From Porphyrobacter sp. TH134 (GTDB lineage: Bacteria > Pseudomonadota > Alphaproteobacteria > Sphingomonadales > Sphingomonadaceae), in contig NZ_PKRO01000011.1 of the NCBI RefSeq assembly GCF_002855495.1, forward strand, positions 1 to 64,000: DNA of 64,000 nt, given 5' to 3'. Within the stretch, counting starts at the first letter, position 1. The number at the start of each line of letters is the position of its first letter. The translations under genes and the position numbers were made by a program. A model generated the notes under the pieces. The model did not search any database. It was not told where the DNA came from and saw nothing but the letters and a program-made list of their open reading frames with translations. Below are positions 56,065 to 64,000 of the stretch, piece after piece.

Positions 56065-58836
56065 TCAGAAGTTGAACCGCGCCCCGACAGAATAACGCGC
56101 ACCGGTATCAACAATCGACAGGAACTGGTTGTCGAACTCACCGCGCGTGCGGGTCTTGGCGTTGGTGATGTTTACGCCTTCAACAAACAGCGTTGCGTAA
56201 GGCGTCAACTCATACGAAGCCGAGGCATCGAACTGGCCATAGCCGCGGAAAAAGATCGGCTGCCCGCCCGTACCGTTCGCCAGGGTCTGGATGAACTCGT
56301 CACGGTGGTTGTAGGCCAGACGCGCCTGCAAACCGCTCTTCTCGTAGAAAAGCACCGCGTTCTGGCTGTTGCCAAGACCTTCGAGCGCCAGCGTGTTTCC
56401 AGCCGCTGTGGTGGCCGAGCTGCTGTCCACGAATGTGGCGTTCGCCGTCACGCCGAACCCATCGAAGGGCGCCGGCAGCCATGTCAGGTTATGCTGGAAG
56501 CCAACCTCGACGCCGTAGACATCAATCACGCCCAGGTTGCGCGGGCGCTGCACATTGAACGGCGCAGCACCGCCGGGAAAGATGTTGTCGGCATTGGCGA
56601 TGGTGAAGGGTTCAACCGCAACCGAGCTACCCACGAAGTCCTGCACGCGCTTGTAGAAAGCGCTGACAGTGAAGTAGCCGCCCGGCTGGTAGTACCATTC
56701 ACCCGTCAGGTCGAAGTTTGTCGACTTGTAGGGGTTCAGTTCAGGGTTACCGCCTGCGGCCTGCAAGTTACCCGGGCGCAGGTTTGTGAAGCTCACGCGC
56801 GGAGCAAGCAGGCTGAGATCAGGCCGCGTAACGGTTTGCGACGCTGCAAACCGGCCAATCACATCGTCCGAAAAATCGATCTTCGCGTTGAAGCTGGGCA
56901 GGAAGTTATCATACGTCGTGATGCGGGTAACCGGAACTGCCGTGGGCGAGAACACGCCGGTGTATGATGTCGTGTCATTGGCAATGACGCGAAGATCCAG
57001 CAACTCCTGCTGCGAACCACGAGAATTCACCCGCGTCCGCGTGTAGCGCACACCGAAATTGCCGCTGATCGGCAGACCACCAATTTCCGACTTGAAATCA
57101 GACTGGACGTAGCCGCCAATCACGCGTTCCTTGACCGCAAAGCTGTCGGGATAGACGATTGCGTCATAGCCGTTGTTGGCAGCAAGAAACGCGGCAAGCG
57201 ATCCGACCGGACGGCCGACGGCCAGATCCTGCGCATTGGCTGCAGCCGTCGATTCAAGAAACGTGAAGTAGTCTTCGGCATTGAACTGCAGCCACTGGCG
57301 CGGAAAGTTGCCGCCGGCGTTGTTGAAAAAATTGCCGGGATTGAAAGGCTGCAACAGCCCGGCCCCTACAGGAATGGCATAGCCGCAATAGGCGCAACCG
57401 ACGTTGGCTTCCGTGCGGACCAGCGTGTTGCGCTTGGTCAGATCCTGAAAATACGCGCCAACTTTGACGGCATCGATGAAACCACCCTCGGACCTGAAGG
57501 TCGCATCGAGGCGGTTTTCATATTTTTCCTCGCTGCGATCAAACCCTTCTCGCGTGGCAAAGTGCGCACGGCCAACCGACGTGTCGACAAAGCCATTGGC
57601 AGCAGTCAGATCGGGCAAGCCCGAACCGGTGTTGTTGAAGGTGACCGCATTGTTGAACCCGATGACGGCGAAGATTTCGTTGCCGCCATTGTTCGACGTC
57701 GCCTTCGAATAGCTGCTGTCGAGAGTGACATCGATCAGATCGCTGGGCGACCATTGCAGGTTGGCGCCAAACGCGACCAGTTCCGTCGGCCGGTTAAACG
57801 TCCGGTTGATGTAGTCGGTATGGCCTGTTGCGTTCTGCGAGAAGCTGGTGACAGTGTTGTTGCCGTCCACCGTCGCGCTGGTTGCAGAACCAGGCGAGAA
57901 GAAATGGCCAACGCTATTGGCGGTGGAATCGACGGTAAACTTGTTCCACAACCCGTCGACGGTCAGCAGGACTTTATCGCTCGCCTCGAATTGGACAGTG
58001 CCGTTGACGCCAATACGCTCACGGTCCTGCGCATCGGAGATCTGATCGTAGTTCTGCGCAAAATTGACATTCGTGAGACCGGCAAGCGGCAGATTCGTCC
58101 GGTAGTAGCCATTGGTCGCCACCGTGTTCACAAGCGCCTTGCGCCGCTGATAGCTGACCGATGCCAAAATGCCGAGACGCCCATCGGCGGAGGTGTTGCT
58201 GTAAAGCGCAAAGCCGTCACCGGCGAACTCATCAGCAAGCTGTTCGTAATTGGCCTGACCCGAAAGGATGATTTTCTGGCCATCGTAATCGAGCGGACGC
58301 GCCGTCTTGATGTTGATCGTCGCGCCGATCCCGCCGTCCTGAATGCCGGCATTGCTGCTCTTGTAGACATCGGCGCCAGAGATCAGTTCGGCAGCCAGAA
58401 GGTCGAAGCTGAAAGCCCGGCCCGCATTTTCGGTCGCGATCGAGCGGCCGTTAACAAGGACCGTGTTAAACTGGGGGCCAAATCCGCGAACGCTGATGAA
58501 TTGGCCTTCGCCGCCGGAGCGGTCAACCGACACGCCCGTGATGCGCTGCAAGGATTCAGCGACGTTGGTGTCAGGAAACTTGCCGAGGTCTTCAGACGCG
58601 ATCGAATCGACAATGATGTCGCTGTTGCGCTTCGTGTCGATCGCGCGGCTCAGACCGGCGCGCAGACCCGTGACAACGATTTCGTCACCCGGCGCATCGA
58701 CTTCAGCCCGCGGTCCGGGGCCCTCTGGGTCGGCAGCGGTCTGCGCGGCGACCGGAAAGGCGGCAACGAAAGCGATTGCAGCGCAGCTTGCGCGCAGATT
58801 CATGACCATACGGCCGTTAGTGGTGGAATGAACCAC
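56065..58836 (-). CDS. TonB-dependent outer membrane receptor
   Basis: A 923-residue receptor that imports a large substrate using TonB energy. N-terminal signal peptide (LRASCAAIAFVAAFPVAAQ); a TonB-box-like EIVVTGLRAGLSRAID at about 51-66; plug domain (FPDTNVAESLQRITGVSVDR; ISVRGFGPQFNTVLVNGR); 22-strand barrel; final residue Phe (SVGARFNF). This is the Caulobacter/sphingomonad sugar-type subfamily. The start is uncertain: GTG at 58836 has a GGGGAGA site, while Met12 (58803) is an alternative. Beside the alpha-galactosidase and the ABC importer it most likely takes up an alpha-galactoside or other galactose-containing oligosaccharide; this is inference from position. Confidence 0.92.
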   Translation of the reverse strand: MVHSTTNGRMVMNLRASCAAIAFVAAFPVAAQTAADPEGPGPRAEVDAPGDEIVVTGLRAGLSRAIDTKRNSDIIVDSIASEDLGKFPDTNVAESLQRITGVSVDRSGGEGQFISVRGFGPQFNTVLVNGRSIATENAGRAFSFDLLAAELISGADVYKSSNAGIQDGGIGATINIKTARPLDYDGQKIILSGQANYEQLADEFAGDGFALYSNTSADGRLGILASVSYQRRKALVNTVATNGYYRTNLPLAGLTNVNFAQNYDQISDAQDRERIGVNGTVQFEASDKVLLTVDGLWNKFTVDSTANSVGHFFSPGSATSATVDGNNTVTSFSQNATGHTDYINRTFNRPTELVAFGANLQWSPSDLIDVTLDSSYSKATSNNGGNEIFAVIGFNNAVTFNNTGSGLPDLTAANGFVDTSVGRAHFATREGFDRSEEKYENRLDATFRSEGGFIDAVKVGAYFQDLTKRNTLVRTEANVGCAYCGYAIPVGAGLLQPFNPGNFFNNAGGNFPRQWLQFNAEDYFTFLESTAAANAQDLAVGRPVGSLAAFLAANNGYDAIVYPDSFAVKERVIGGYVQSDFKSEIGGLPISGNFGVRYTRTRVNSRGSQQELLDLRVIANDTTSYTGVFSPTAVPVTRITTYDNFLPSFNAKIDFSDDVIGRFAASQTVTRPDLSLLAPRVSFTNLRPGNLQAAGGNPELNPYKSTNFDLTGEWYYQPGGYFTVSAFYKRVQDFVGSSVAVEPFTIANADNIFPGGAAPFNVQRPRNLGVIDVYGVEVGFQHNLTWLPAPFDGFGVTANATFVDSSSATTAAGNTLALEGLGNSQNAVLFYEKSGLQARLAYNHRDEFIQTLANGTGGQPIFFRGYGQFDASASYELTPYATLFVEGVNITNAKTRTRGEFDNQFLSIVDTGARYSVGARFNF

Positions 58837-58918
58837 GATGTCTCTCCCCTGATGGGTCGGCTAGTTCTGCCGACTTTCCGATTGCGAGCTCAGCTCCATG
58901 CGCCGCATCGATCTGGCA

Positions 58919-58945
58919 ATTATATTATCAATCTGCTACTGTCAA
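58919..58945 (-). promoter_or_regulatory. Possible promoter for the TonB receptor gene
   Basis: Read on the minus strand: a consensus TTGACA (58940-58945), then TATAAT (58919-58924) with a 15-base spacer, which is short. The transcript would start about 75 bases before the receptor start. The same AT-rich stretch may also regulate the divergent ABC operon. Confidence 0.4.
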
Positions 58946-59038
58946 ATCCATGCCGACGAAACGGCGCGTATTGTGATCGGTGGGCAACGCCGACAGCATC
59001 AAAAAGTGACCGTGAAGAACGGCGCGGCGGGGAATGGG

Positions 59039-61120
59039 ATGGTAGAGGCAAGCACAGCAATGCGCACAGCAGCGGCGATGGCCGCGCTGCTGTCAGCTGC
59101 CTGTTCTGCGCCGCCGCAATCTGCCGGGGTCGCCGATCCAGAAGCAACCGCGGCGCTGATGCCGGCCGGTGCGCTGAAGCCGACATTGGCGCCCGAAGAT
59201 CTGGTGTCGTTCCGCCGCTTGCCCGCGTATTCCGAACCGGTTTGGGTCACCCGTGATTTCGTGGCCAAAGGCTTGCTGCCCCCGGTTTCCAAGCGCCTGC
59301 CGCGCGAGCCGTTGGTCGTCGGCCCAGCCGCGATGCCGGACGGGACCGGCCATTACGGCGATGCGCTGCGGCAAGTCACAGGCGGGCGCCCCGAAGGCTG
59401 GAACTACAGCGCTGGGCAGTCGCAGGGCTGGGGCGGGGTCGATATCGGCACAATGGAATGCCTCACGCGCACGGGGCCATTGTTCCTGGTGCGGCCCGAT
59501 GCTTTGCGGCCCCTGCCCAATCTGGCAAAAAGCTGGTCTTGGTCGAAAGACGGCCTGCAATTGACGATGAACCTGGTTGAAGGCGCGCGCTGGTCTGACG
59601 GACATCCGTTCACCAGCGACGATGTCATGTTCTACTGGACCGACAACGTCCTCGATCCGCAAGTGTCGCCGCTGGGCGGCGCCGGCCCGGATACATTCGG
59701 TCAGGGTTCGAAACTCGAAGCGCTTGGCCCCTATACGATCCGGTGGACATTCCAGCGCCCCTTCCCCGAAGACGTGCTGTATCAGATGGCATACGGCAAG
59801 TTCTGCCCCGGCCCTGCCCACGTCCTGCGGCCGCAGCACCCGCGGTACAACAAGCGCAACAGCTATGCTGATTATCGCAATGCGTTCCCCGCTGCGCGGG
59901 TCAATTTCCCGGTCATGGGCGCGTGGGTGGTCAGCGAATACCGGCCTGATGACATTCTGATCCTGCGCCGCAATCCCTATTACTGGAAAGTCGATGCCGA
60001 GGGGCAACAGCTGCCCTATTTCGACGAGCTGCAATATCGCCTGCTGGGCTGGAATGACCGTGACATTCAGGTGATTGCTGGCACCAGTGATCTCGCCAAC
60101 GTCGAAGTACCGGGCAACTATGTCGAAGTGTTGGAGCAAGCCGCGCGTCCGGGGGCACCGTTCCGCATCGCTTTTGGCCCGCGCGGCGCTGCTTATTCGG
60201 TGCTGCTCAATCTTTCAGGCAATGGCTGGGGTGAACCCGATGCCCGCGCACAGCGCATCAGGCAGCTGAACCGCCTACCTGAATTTCGCCAGGCAATCAG
60301 CCTCGCGATGGATCGGCGCACGCTTGCCGCAGCGCTTGCCAAAGGCCCCTTCGTGCTGCCCTATGCCGGCGGCATTCTGCCCGAAACGCCATTTTTCGAT
60401 GCCGCCGCAACCCGTGTGTTCGCTCATGACGCCGCGCAGGCCCGCAGGCTTCTCGACCGGATCGGGCTCAAGGACACCGATGGCGACGGCCTTCGCAATT
60501 TTGCCGATGGCGGCAATATCGAGATCGTGCTGACCGCCAGCCCCGACACCGCGACCGATCGCACGCTGGCCGAAGGCGTGCTCATCTTCGCACGCGAGAT
60601 CGGCCTGCGCGTTATTCTGCGCTTTGTCGGCGGCACCCAGCGCGATGCCGCCAATGCGAGCGGCCAGTTCGACTGGCTGCTGACCCGCGCCAATTCGACC
60701 GAACTGATCACAGTCGTCCAGGGCGCCGATGCGCTGGCGCCGATGGGGCCCTATAGCCACGCGTTCCACCGTGCGGGGCCAGATGGCCAGCTTGATCTGC
60801 TGCCTTACGAGACGGAAATGGTCGAAATCGTGCGCGCGTTTCAGGCTACGCGCGATCCAGCGCTGCGTCGGCGACTGATGGCGCGTTATCAGGCGCTTTC
60901 AACCGAAAATGTGAACGCGGTCGGGTTGGTGCGCTTTCCGGGCGCACTGGTGGTCAATCGCCGGATCGGCGGGGTGTTTGGCGGGATGCCGATTTTCATG
61001 TTCAACTGGGCGGAGGATGCGATCATGCGGGAGCGGTTGTTCGTGCCGCCTGCCAAACAGGGCGGCGTGGAACTGCGCCCGCGCACACTGCCCGGCTGCT
61101 TTGATTGCAAGGCCCGATGA
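59039..61120 (+). CDS. ABC transporter substrate-binding protein, family 5
   Basis: Binding component of an ABC importer. The 693-residue protein has a leader (MRTAAAMAALLSAACSAPP) that looks like a lipoprotein signal with the lipid-modified cysteine after SAA, then the family-5 (oligopeptide/dipeptide) fold: LAKSWSWSKDGLQLTMNLVEGARWSDGHPFTSDDVMFYW is the hallmark, and QAISLAMDRRTL follows later. The start is uncertain: 59039 and the Met at 59060 both keep the signal. Family-5 proteins usually bind peptides, but some bind sugars, including rhizobial AgpA for alpha-galactosides. Its stop overlaps the first permease gene (ATGA). Confidence 0.88.
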   Translation: MVEASTAMRTAAAMAALLSAACSAPPQSAGVADPEATAALMPAGALKPTLAPEDLVSFRRLPAYSEPVWVTRDFVAKGLLPPVSKRLPREPLVVGPAAMPDGTGHYGDALRQVTGGRPEGWNYSAGQSQGWGGVDIGTMECLTRTGPLFLVRPDALRPLPNLAKSWSWSKDGLQLTMNLVEGARWSDGHPFTSDDVMFYWTDNVLDPQVSPLGGAGPDTFGQGSKLEALGPYTIRWTFQRPFPEDVLYQMAYGKFCPGPAHVLRPQHPRYNKRNSYADYRNAFPAARVNFPVMGAWVVSEYRPDDILILRRNPYYWKVDAEGQQLPYFDELQYRLLGWNDRDIQVIAGTSDLANVEVPGNYVEVLEQAARPGAPFRIAFGPRGAAYSVLLNLSGNGWGEPDARAQRIRQLNRLPEFRQAISLAMDRRTLAAALAKGPFVLPYAGGILPETPFFDAAATRVFAHDAAQARRLLDRIGLKDTDGDGLRNFADGGNIEIVLTASPDTATDRTLAEGVLIFAREIGLRVILRFVGGTQRDAANASGQFDWLLTRANSTELITVVQGADALAPMGPYSHAFHRAGPDGQLDLLPYETEMVEIVRAFQATRDPALRRRLMARYQALSTENVNAVGLVRFPGALVVNRRIGGVFGGMPIFMFNWAEDAIMRERLFVPPAKQGGVELRPRTLPGCFDCKAR

Positions 61121-62136
61121 GCCGGGCCGTCTTCCTCTTCCTGCTGCGGCGCATTCTGGAAGCGATTCCCGTGCTGCTGGCGCTCAGCCTTGTCACATTT
61201 CTGATCATCAAGTCACCGCCGGGTGATTATGCCGATGGTCTGCGCACGATGCTGATCAACCAGGGCGGCGCGTCTGCCGCCGAGGCCGATGCACAGGCGG
61301 CGCTCTACCGCGCGCAGAACGGGCTCAACGATCCGCTGCTCGTGCAATATGGCCGCTGGCTCTGGGGTATCGTCAGCCGGTTCGATTTCGGCATGTCCAT
61401 GGCCTCCAATCGCCCCGTTGCCGACATCGTCTGGGAACGGCTTCCGGCCACGATCGCCCTGGCGCTGGTGTGCCATATGCTCGCGTCGGCAATCGGTGTG
61501 GGCCTTGGCATTCTTGCCGCCACCAATGCCGGCACATGGGCAGATCGGTTGATCAACGTGATCGCCTTCCTGGGCATGACGACACCGCGCTTTCTGTTGG
61601 CGCTCGTCATGCTTTATGTCCTCATTTTCCATTTCGACGTCACCCAGATTGGCAGCTTCCAGTCCGCCGCCTTTGCCGGCGCGCCGTGGAGCCTTGCCAA
61701 ACTCGGCGATCTGCTCGGCCATGTTTGGCCCGTCATCGTGATCGCCACCTGGGGCGGGCTGGCTTACAACGTGCGCGTCATGCGCGGCAATCTGCTCGAC
61801 GTGCTCGGCGCGCAGTATATCGAGACGGCGCGTGCCAAGGGACTGCCCGCGCACAGGGTCGTCCTGCGTCATGCTGTGCCCAATGCCGTCCACCCGCTGA
61901 TCGCCTATCAGGGCGTCGCCCTGCCCTACATGATGACCGGAGAGATCGAGGTGGCGATTGTGTTCGGCCTCGCCACGGTCGGCCCGGCAATTGTCGGGGC
62001 CATGGCGGTGGGCGATGTGTTCGTAGCCGCCACTTTCATGCTGGTGCTGGCGGCAACGCTGATCCTCGGCAACATTCTGGCCGACCTGGCGCTCGTGCTG
62101 GTTGATCCGCGGCTGAGGCTGGGAAGCGAGGCATGA
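61117..62136 (+). CDS. ABC transporter permease, DppB/YejB type
   Basis: A 339-residue inner-membrane permease with about six helices: opening LRRILEAIPVLLALSLVTFLII, then GLNDPLLVQYGRWL, and the EAA loop ETARAKGLPAHRVVLRHAVPNA that contacts the ATPase. The start at 61117 overlaps the binding-protein stop. First permease of the family-5 importer. Confidence 0.92.
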   Translation: MSRAVFLFLLRRILEAIPVLLALSLVTFLIIKSPPGDYADGLRTMLINQGGASAAEADAQAALYRAQNGLNDPLLVQYGRWLWGIVSRFDFGMSMASNRPVADIVWERLPATIALALVCHMLASAIGVGLGILAATNAGTWADRLINVIAFLGMTTPRFLLALVMLYVLIFHFDVTQIGSFQSAAFAGAPWSLAKLGDLLGHVWPVIVIATWGGLAYNVRVMRGNLLDVLGAQYIETARAKGLPAHRVVLRHAVPNAVHPLIAYQGVALPYMMTGEIEVAIVFGLATVGPAIVGAMAVGDVFVAATFMLVLAATLILGNILADLALVLVDPRLRLGSEA

Positions 62137-63161
62137 GCCGCCCACAGGCCACTGCTCGTCCGCAAAACTACGCGCGGCTGGTTTGGCTGCGCTTTGCTCG
62201 CTCGCGGCTCGGGTTGGCCGGGCTCGGCTGTCTGGTGCTGCTCCTGATAATTGTGCTGTTCGGCAGGTTTCTGGCCCCGCATGATCCCGATACCCGCTTT
62301 GCGCCGTTTCAGCCGCCAAGCCATTGGACCAGCGCAGGCTTCGTCAACCCCATCGACAGCGGCAAGGTCGATCCGGTGACCTTGCAACCGATCCTGACCA
62401 CAGCAGGCGCACAGCCGGTGCGGCTGGGCCTGTTTGTGCGTGGGCATCTGGTGGCGCCGCGCGATCCCGACGGCGAGCTTCACTTGCTCGGCACCGACAG
62501 GTTCGGGCGCGATATCTTCTCGCGCGGATTGGTGGCGGCACGCATTTCGCTGGGGCTGGCAACGATCGTCGTCACCCTGACCACCACGACTGGCCTGCTG
62601 CTTGGCGCGATTGCCGGTTACCGAGGCGGCGCGATCGACCGCTGGCTGAGCCGGCTGATCGACTTCGTGCTCGCCTTCCCGCAATTGCCGCTTTACCTCG
62701 CGCTGGGCGCGCTGATCCCGATCACGCTGGGTTCGGGCATGTTTCTTATTCTGTTGATCGGCATCATGGCCATGCTCGGCTGGGCCGGGCTGGCGCGCGA
62801 GATCCGCGGAAAGACCATGGTGCTGGCCCGGATGGACTATGTCCGTGCGGCAATCGCGCTGGGTGCGACCGACTGGCGCGTGGTTTATCGGCACATTGCG
62901 CCCAATCTGGTTTCGCACGTGCTGGTCAGCTTCACGCTGACGCTGCCCGCGATCGTCCTGCTTGAGAGCTTTCTGGGTTTTCTGGGCCTGGCGGTGAAAC
63001 CCCCGCTGATTTCGTGGGGGCTGATGTTGCAGGATGCCGGCTCGTTTGCCGCTATCGGATCATACCCTTGGATTCTCAGCCCGGTGGGATTTGTGTTCAT
63101 CACCGTGTTTGCTTTCAACGCTGTGGGAGATGCGCTGCGTGACGCAATCGACCCTTACTGA
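62133..63161 (+). CDS. ABC transporter permease, DppC/YejE type
   Basis: A 342-residue permease: a first helix (LGLAGLGCLVLLLIIVLF), an extracytoplasmic insertion of about 90 residues ending LLGTDRFGRDIFSR, then five helices and the EAA loop DYVRAAIALGATDWRVVYRHIAPN. The long insertion after helix 1 is also seen in YejE-like permeases. Overlaps the first permease by four bases and the ATPase gene by about 23. Confidence 0.92.
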   Translation: MSRPQATARPQNYARLVWLRFARSRLGLAGLGCLVLLLIIVLFGRFLAPHDPDTRFAPFQPPSHWTSAGFVNPIDSGKVDPVTLQPILTTAGAQPVRLGLFVRGHLVAPRDPDGELHLLGTDRFGRDIFSRGLVAARISLGLATIVVTLTTTTGLLLGAIAGYRGGAIDRWLSRLIDFVLAFPQLPLYLALGALIPITLGSGMFLILLIGIMAMLGWAGLAREIRGKTMVLARMDYVRAAIALGATDWRVVYRHIAPNLVSHVLVSFTLTLPAIVLLESFLGFLGLAVKPPLISWGLMLQDAGSFAAIGSYPWILSPVGFVFITVFAFNAVGDALRDAIDPY

Positions 63162-64000
63162 TCCCGTGCTGGAAGTGGCCGGGTTGGGCATCGGTTTTGG
63201 CGCCAGGACGCTGGTGGCCGGAGCGGCGCTGACCATTGCCCGCGGCGAAACGGTGGCGCTGGTTGGCGAATCGGGATCGGGCAAATCGCTGACCGCGCGG
63301 GCCATTATGGGATTGCTCCCGCGCGGCGCAGCGCTCGCGGCGGGCTCGAGCATCCGCTTGGCCGGCACCGAACTTACGACCTTGCGCGAACCCGCGCTGC
63401 GGCGACTGCGCGGAAACCGCATGGCGATGGTGTTTCAGGAGCCGATGAGTTCGCTCAATCCCTTGCACACGGTCGGCGCACAACTCGTCGAGGCAATCTG
63501 CATCCATCAGCCGATCAGCCGATCAGCGGCCATGACCCGAGCCGGTGAACTGCTCGAAGAAGTCGGCCTGCCCGAACCGCTGCTGAAATTGCGGCAATAT
63601 CCCCACGAGCTTTCGGGCGGGCAACGCCAGCGCGTCATGATTGCGATGGCGCTATCGAACCAGCCCGATTTGCTGATTGCCGATGAACCGACAACCGCGC
63701 TCGACGTGATCGTGCAGGCACAAATCCTTGCGCTGCTTAAGGATTTGCAGGCGCGCTATGCAATGGCCGTGCTGCTGATCACCCATGATCTGACCATAGT
63801 CCGCCGCCATGCCAGCCGGGTTCACGTCATGCAGGCAGGCCGCATCGTCGAAGCGGGAGAAACGGCCGCGATCTTTGCAACACCGCAGCACACCTACACG
63901 CAAATGCTGCTTGCGGCCGAACCTTCCGCCGTCGCACCGCCGTTTACCGGTTCTGGCGATCCGCTGTGCGAAGCGCGTAACCTGTGTGTCGACTTCCCTG
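63139..64000 (+). CDS. ABC transporter ATP-binding protein, cut by the window end (probably two fused ATPase domains)
   Basis: Reads open to the last base. The first domain is complete: Walker A GESGSGKS, Q-loop MVFQEPMSSLNPLHT, signature LSGGQRQRV, Walker B LLIADEPTTALD and the switch His in LLITHDLTIV. After the end of this domain (about residue 265) the frame continues into DPLCEARNLCVDFP, which looks like the start of a second ATPase domain, as in the fused YejF/GsiA type. The start is uncertain: GTG 63139 (GGGAG nine bases before) or ATG 63130. Completes the importer with the two permeases. Confidence 0.9.
   Translation, partial: MTQSTLTDPVLEVAGLGIGFGARTLVAGAALTIARGETVALVGESGSGKSLTARAIMGLLPRGAALAAGSSIRLAGTELTTLREPALRRLRGNRMAMVFQEPMSSLNPLHTVGAQLVEAICIHQPISRSAAMTRAGELLEEVGLPEPLLKLRQYPHELSGGQRQRVMIAMALSNQPDLLIADEPTTALDVIVQAQILALLKDLQARYAMAVLLITHDLTIVRRHASRVHVMQAGRIVEAGETAAIFATPQHTYTQMLLAAEPSAVAPPFTGSGDPLCEARNLCVDFP

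Noticed and set aside
58898..59038. Longer N-terminus for the family-5 binding protein
   Set aside because: The extra part is not signal-like and would bury the lipoprotein leader.
57562..59256. Long plus-strand open frame opposite the TonB receptor
   Set aside because: Arg/Asp-rich antisense composition, no start signal; the receptor frame is clearly coding.
1..64000. Insertion sequences, prophage, CRISPR arrays or genomic islands
   Set aside because: I found no transposase, integrase or phage motifs, no regular direct repeats, and the single tRNA gene has no visible partial copy nearby.

Overview
The window is an ordinary chromosomal stretch of a GC-rich, Gram-negative alphaproteobacterium, most likely Sphingomonadales (Erythrobacteraceae/Sphingomonadaceae type). 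The reasons are: the alphaproteobacterial orders rpsB-tsf-pyrH-frr-uppS-cdsA-dxr-rseP-bamA-skp-fabZ and ccmC-D-E-F-G-H; no lpxD or lpxA between skp and fabZ, as expected where glycosphingolipids replace LPS; a short FtsY; a large TonB-dependent receptor of the kind sphingomonads use for sugar uptake; and many 1-4 nt stop/start overlaps. No insertion sequence, phage gene, CRISPR array or rRNA was seen. One tRNA (His, anticodon GTG) is present.

Layout. 0-13 kb is housekeeping: pgsA, an LplT-like transporter, an orphan acetolactate-synthase-like ThDP enzyme, csbD, an EVE-domain protein, a GGDEF-EAL protein, the overlapping run dapF-mtaB-ftsY-ispZ, a VOC protein and the potassium transporter kup. 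13-18.2 kb is the cytochrome c maturation operon (minus strand, without ccmA/ccmB). 18.3-20.1 kb holds an amino-acid dehydrogenase, tRNA-His and rpmE. 20.2-31.4 kb is the envelope/translation supercluster on the minus strand. 31.7-34.8 kb holds a small membrane protein, pssA-psd and a FabH-like synthase. 34.8-39.9 kb is a LysR regulator divergent from dabB-dabA, a DAB-type inorganic-carbon accumulation system. 40.1-44.8 kb is a tightly overlapping TolC / HlyD / ABC-2 permease / ABC-2 permease exporter operon with no ATPase gene. 44.8 kb holds an orphan secreted protein.

45.7-64 kb is best read as one galactoside-utilisation locus. A TonB receptor and a family-5 ABC importer (cut by the window end) would bring in oligosaccharides. 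A GH36 alpha-galactosidase and a GH42 beta-galactosidase release galactose, and an SLC5 Na+ symporter can import the monosaccharide. Galactose dehydrogenase, an SMP-30 lactonase, an IlvD/Edd dehydratase and KDPGal aldolase then run the oxidative De Ley-Doudoroff route to pyruvate and glyceraldehyde-3-phosphate. The KDGal kinase of that route is not in the window. AT-rich, partly palindromic elements sit in three intergenic regions of the locus and are candidate shared regulatory sites.

The less ordinary parts are the galactoside locus with its candidate operators and unproved ABC substrate, the DAB operon with a well-formed LysR-type box, the exporter operon without an ATPase, and a VOC protein that may be a lipoprotein. 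I did not find a system that is clearly undescribed. All functions are read from motifs and context; no database search was run.
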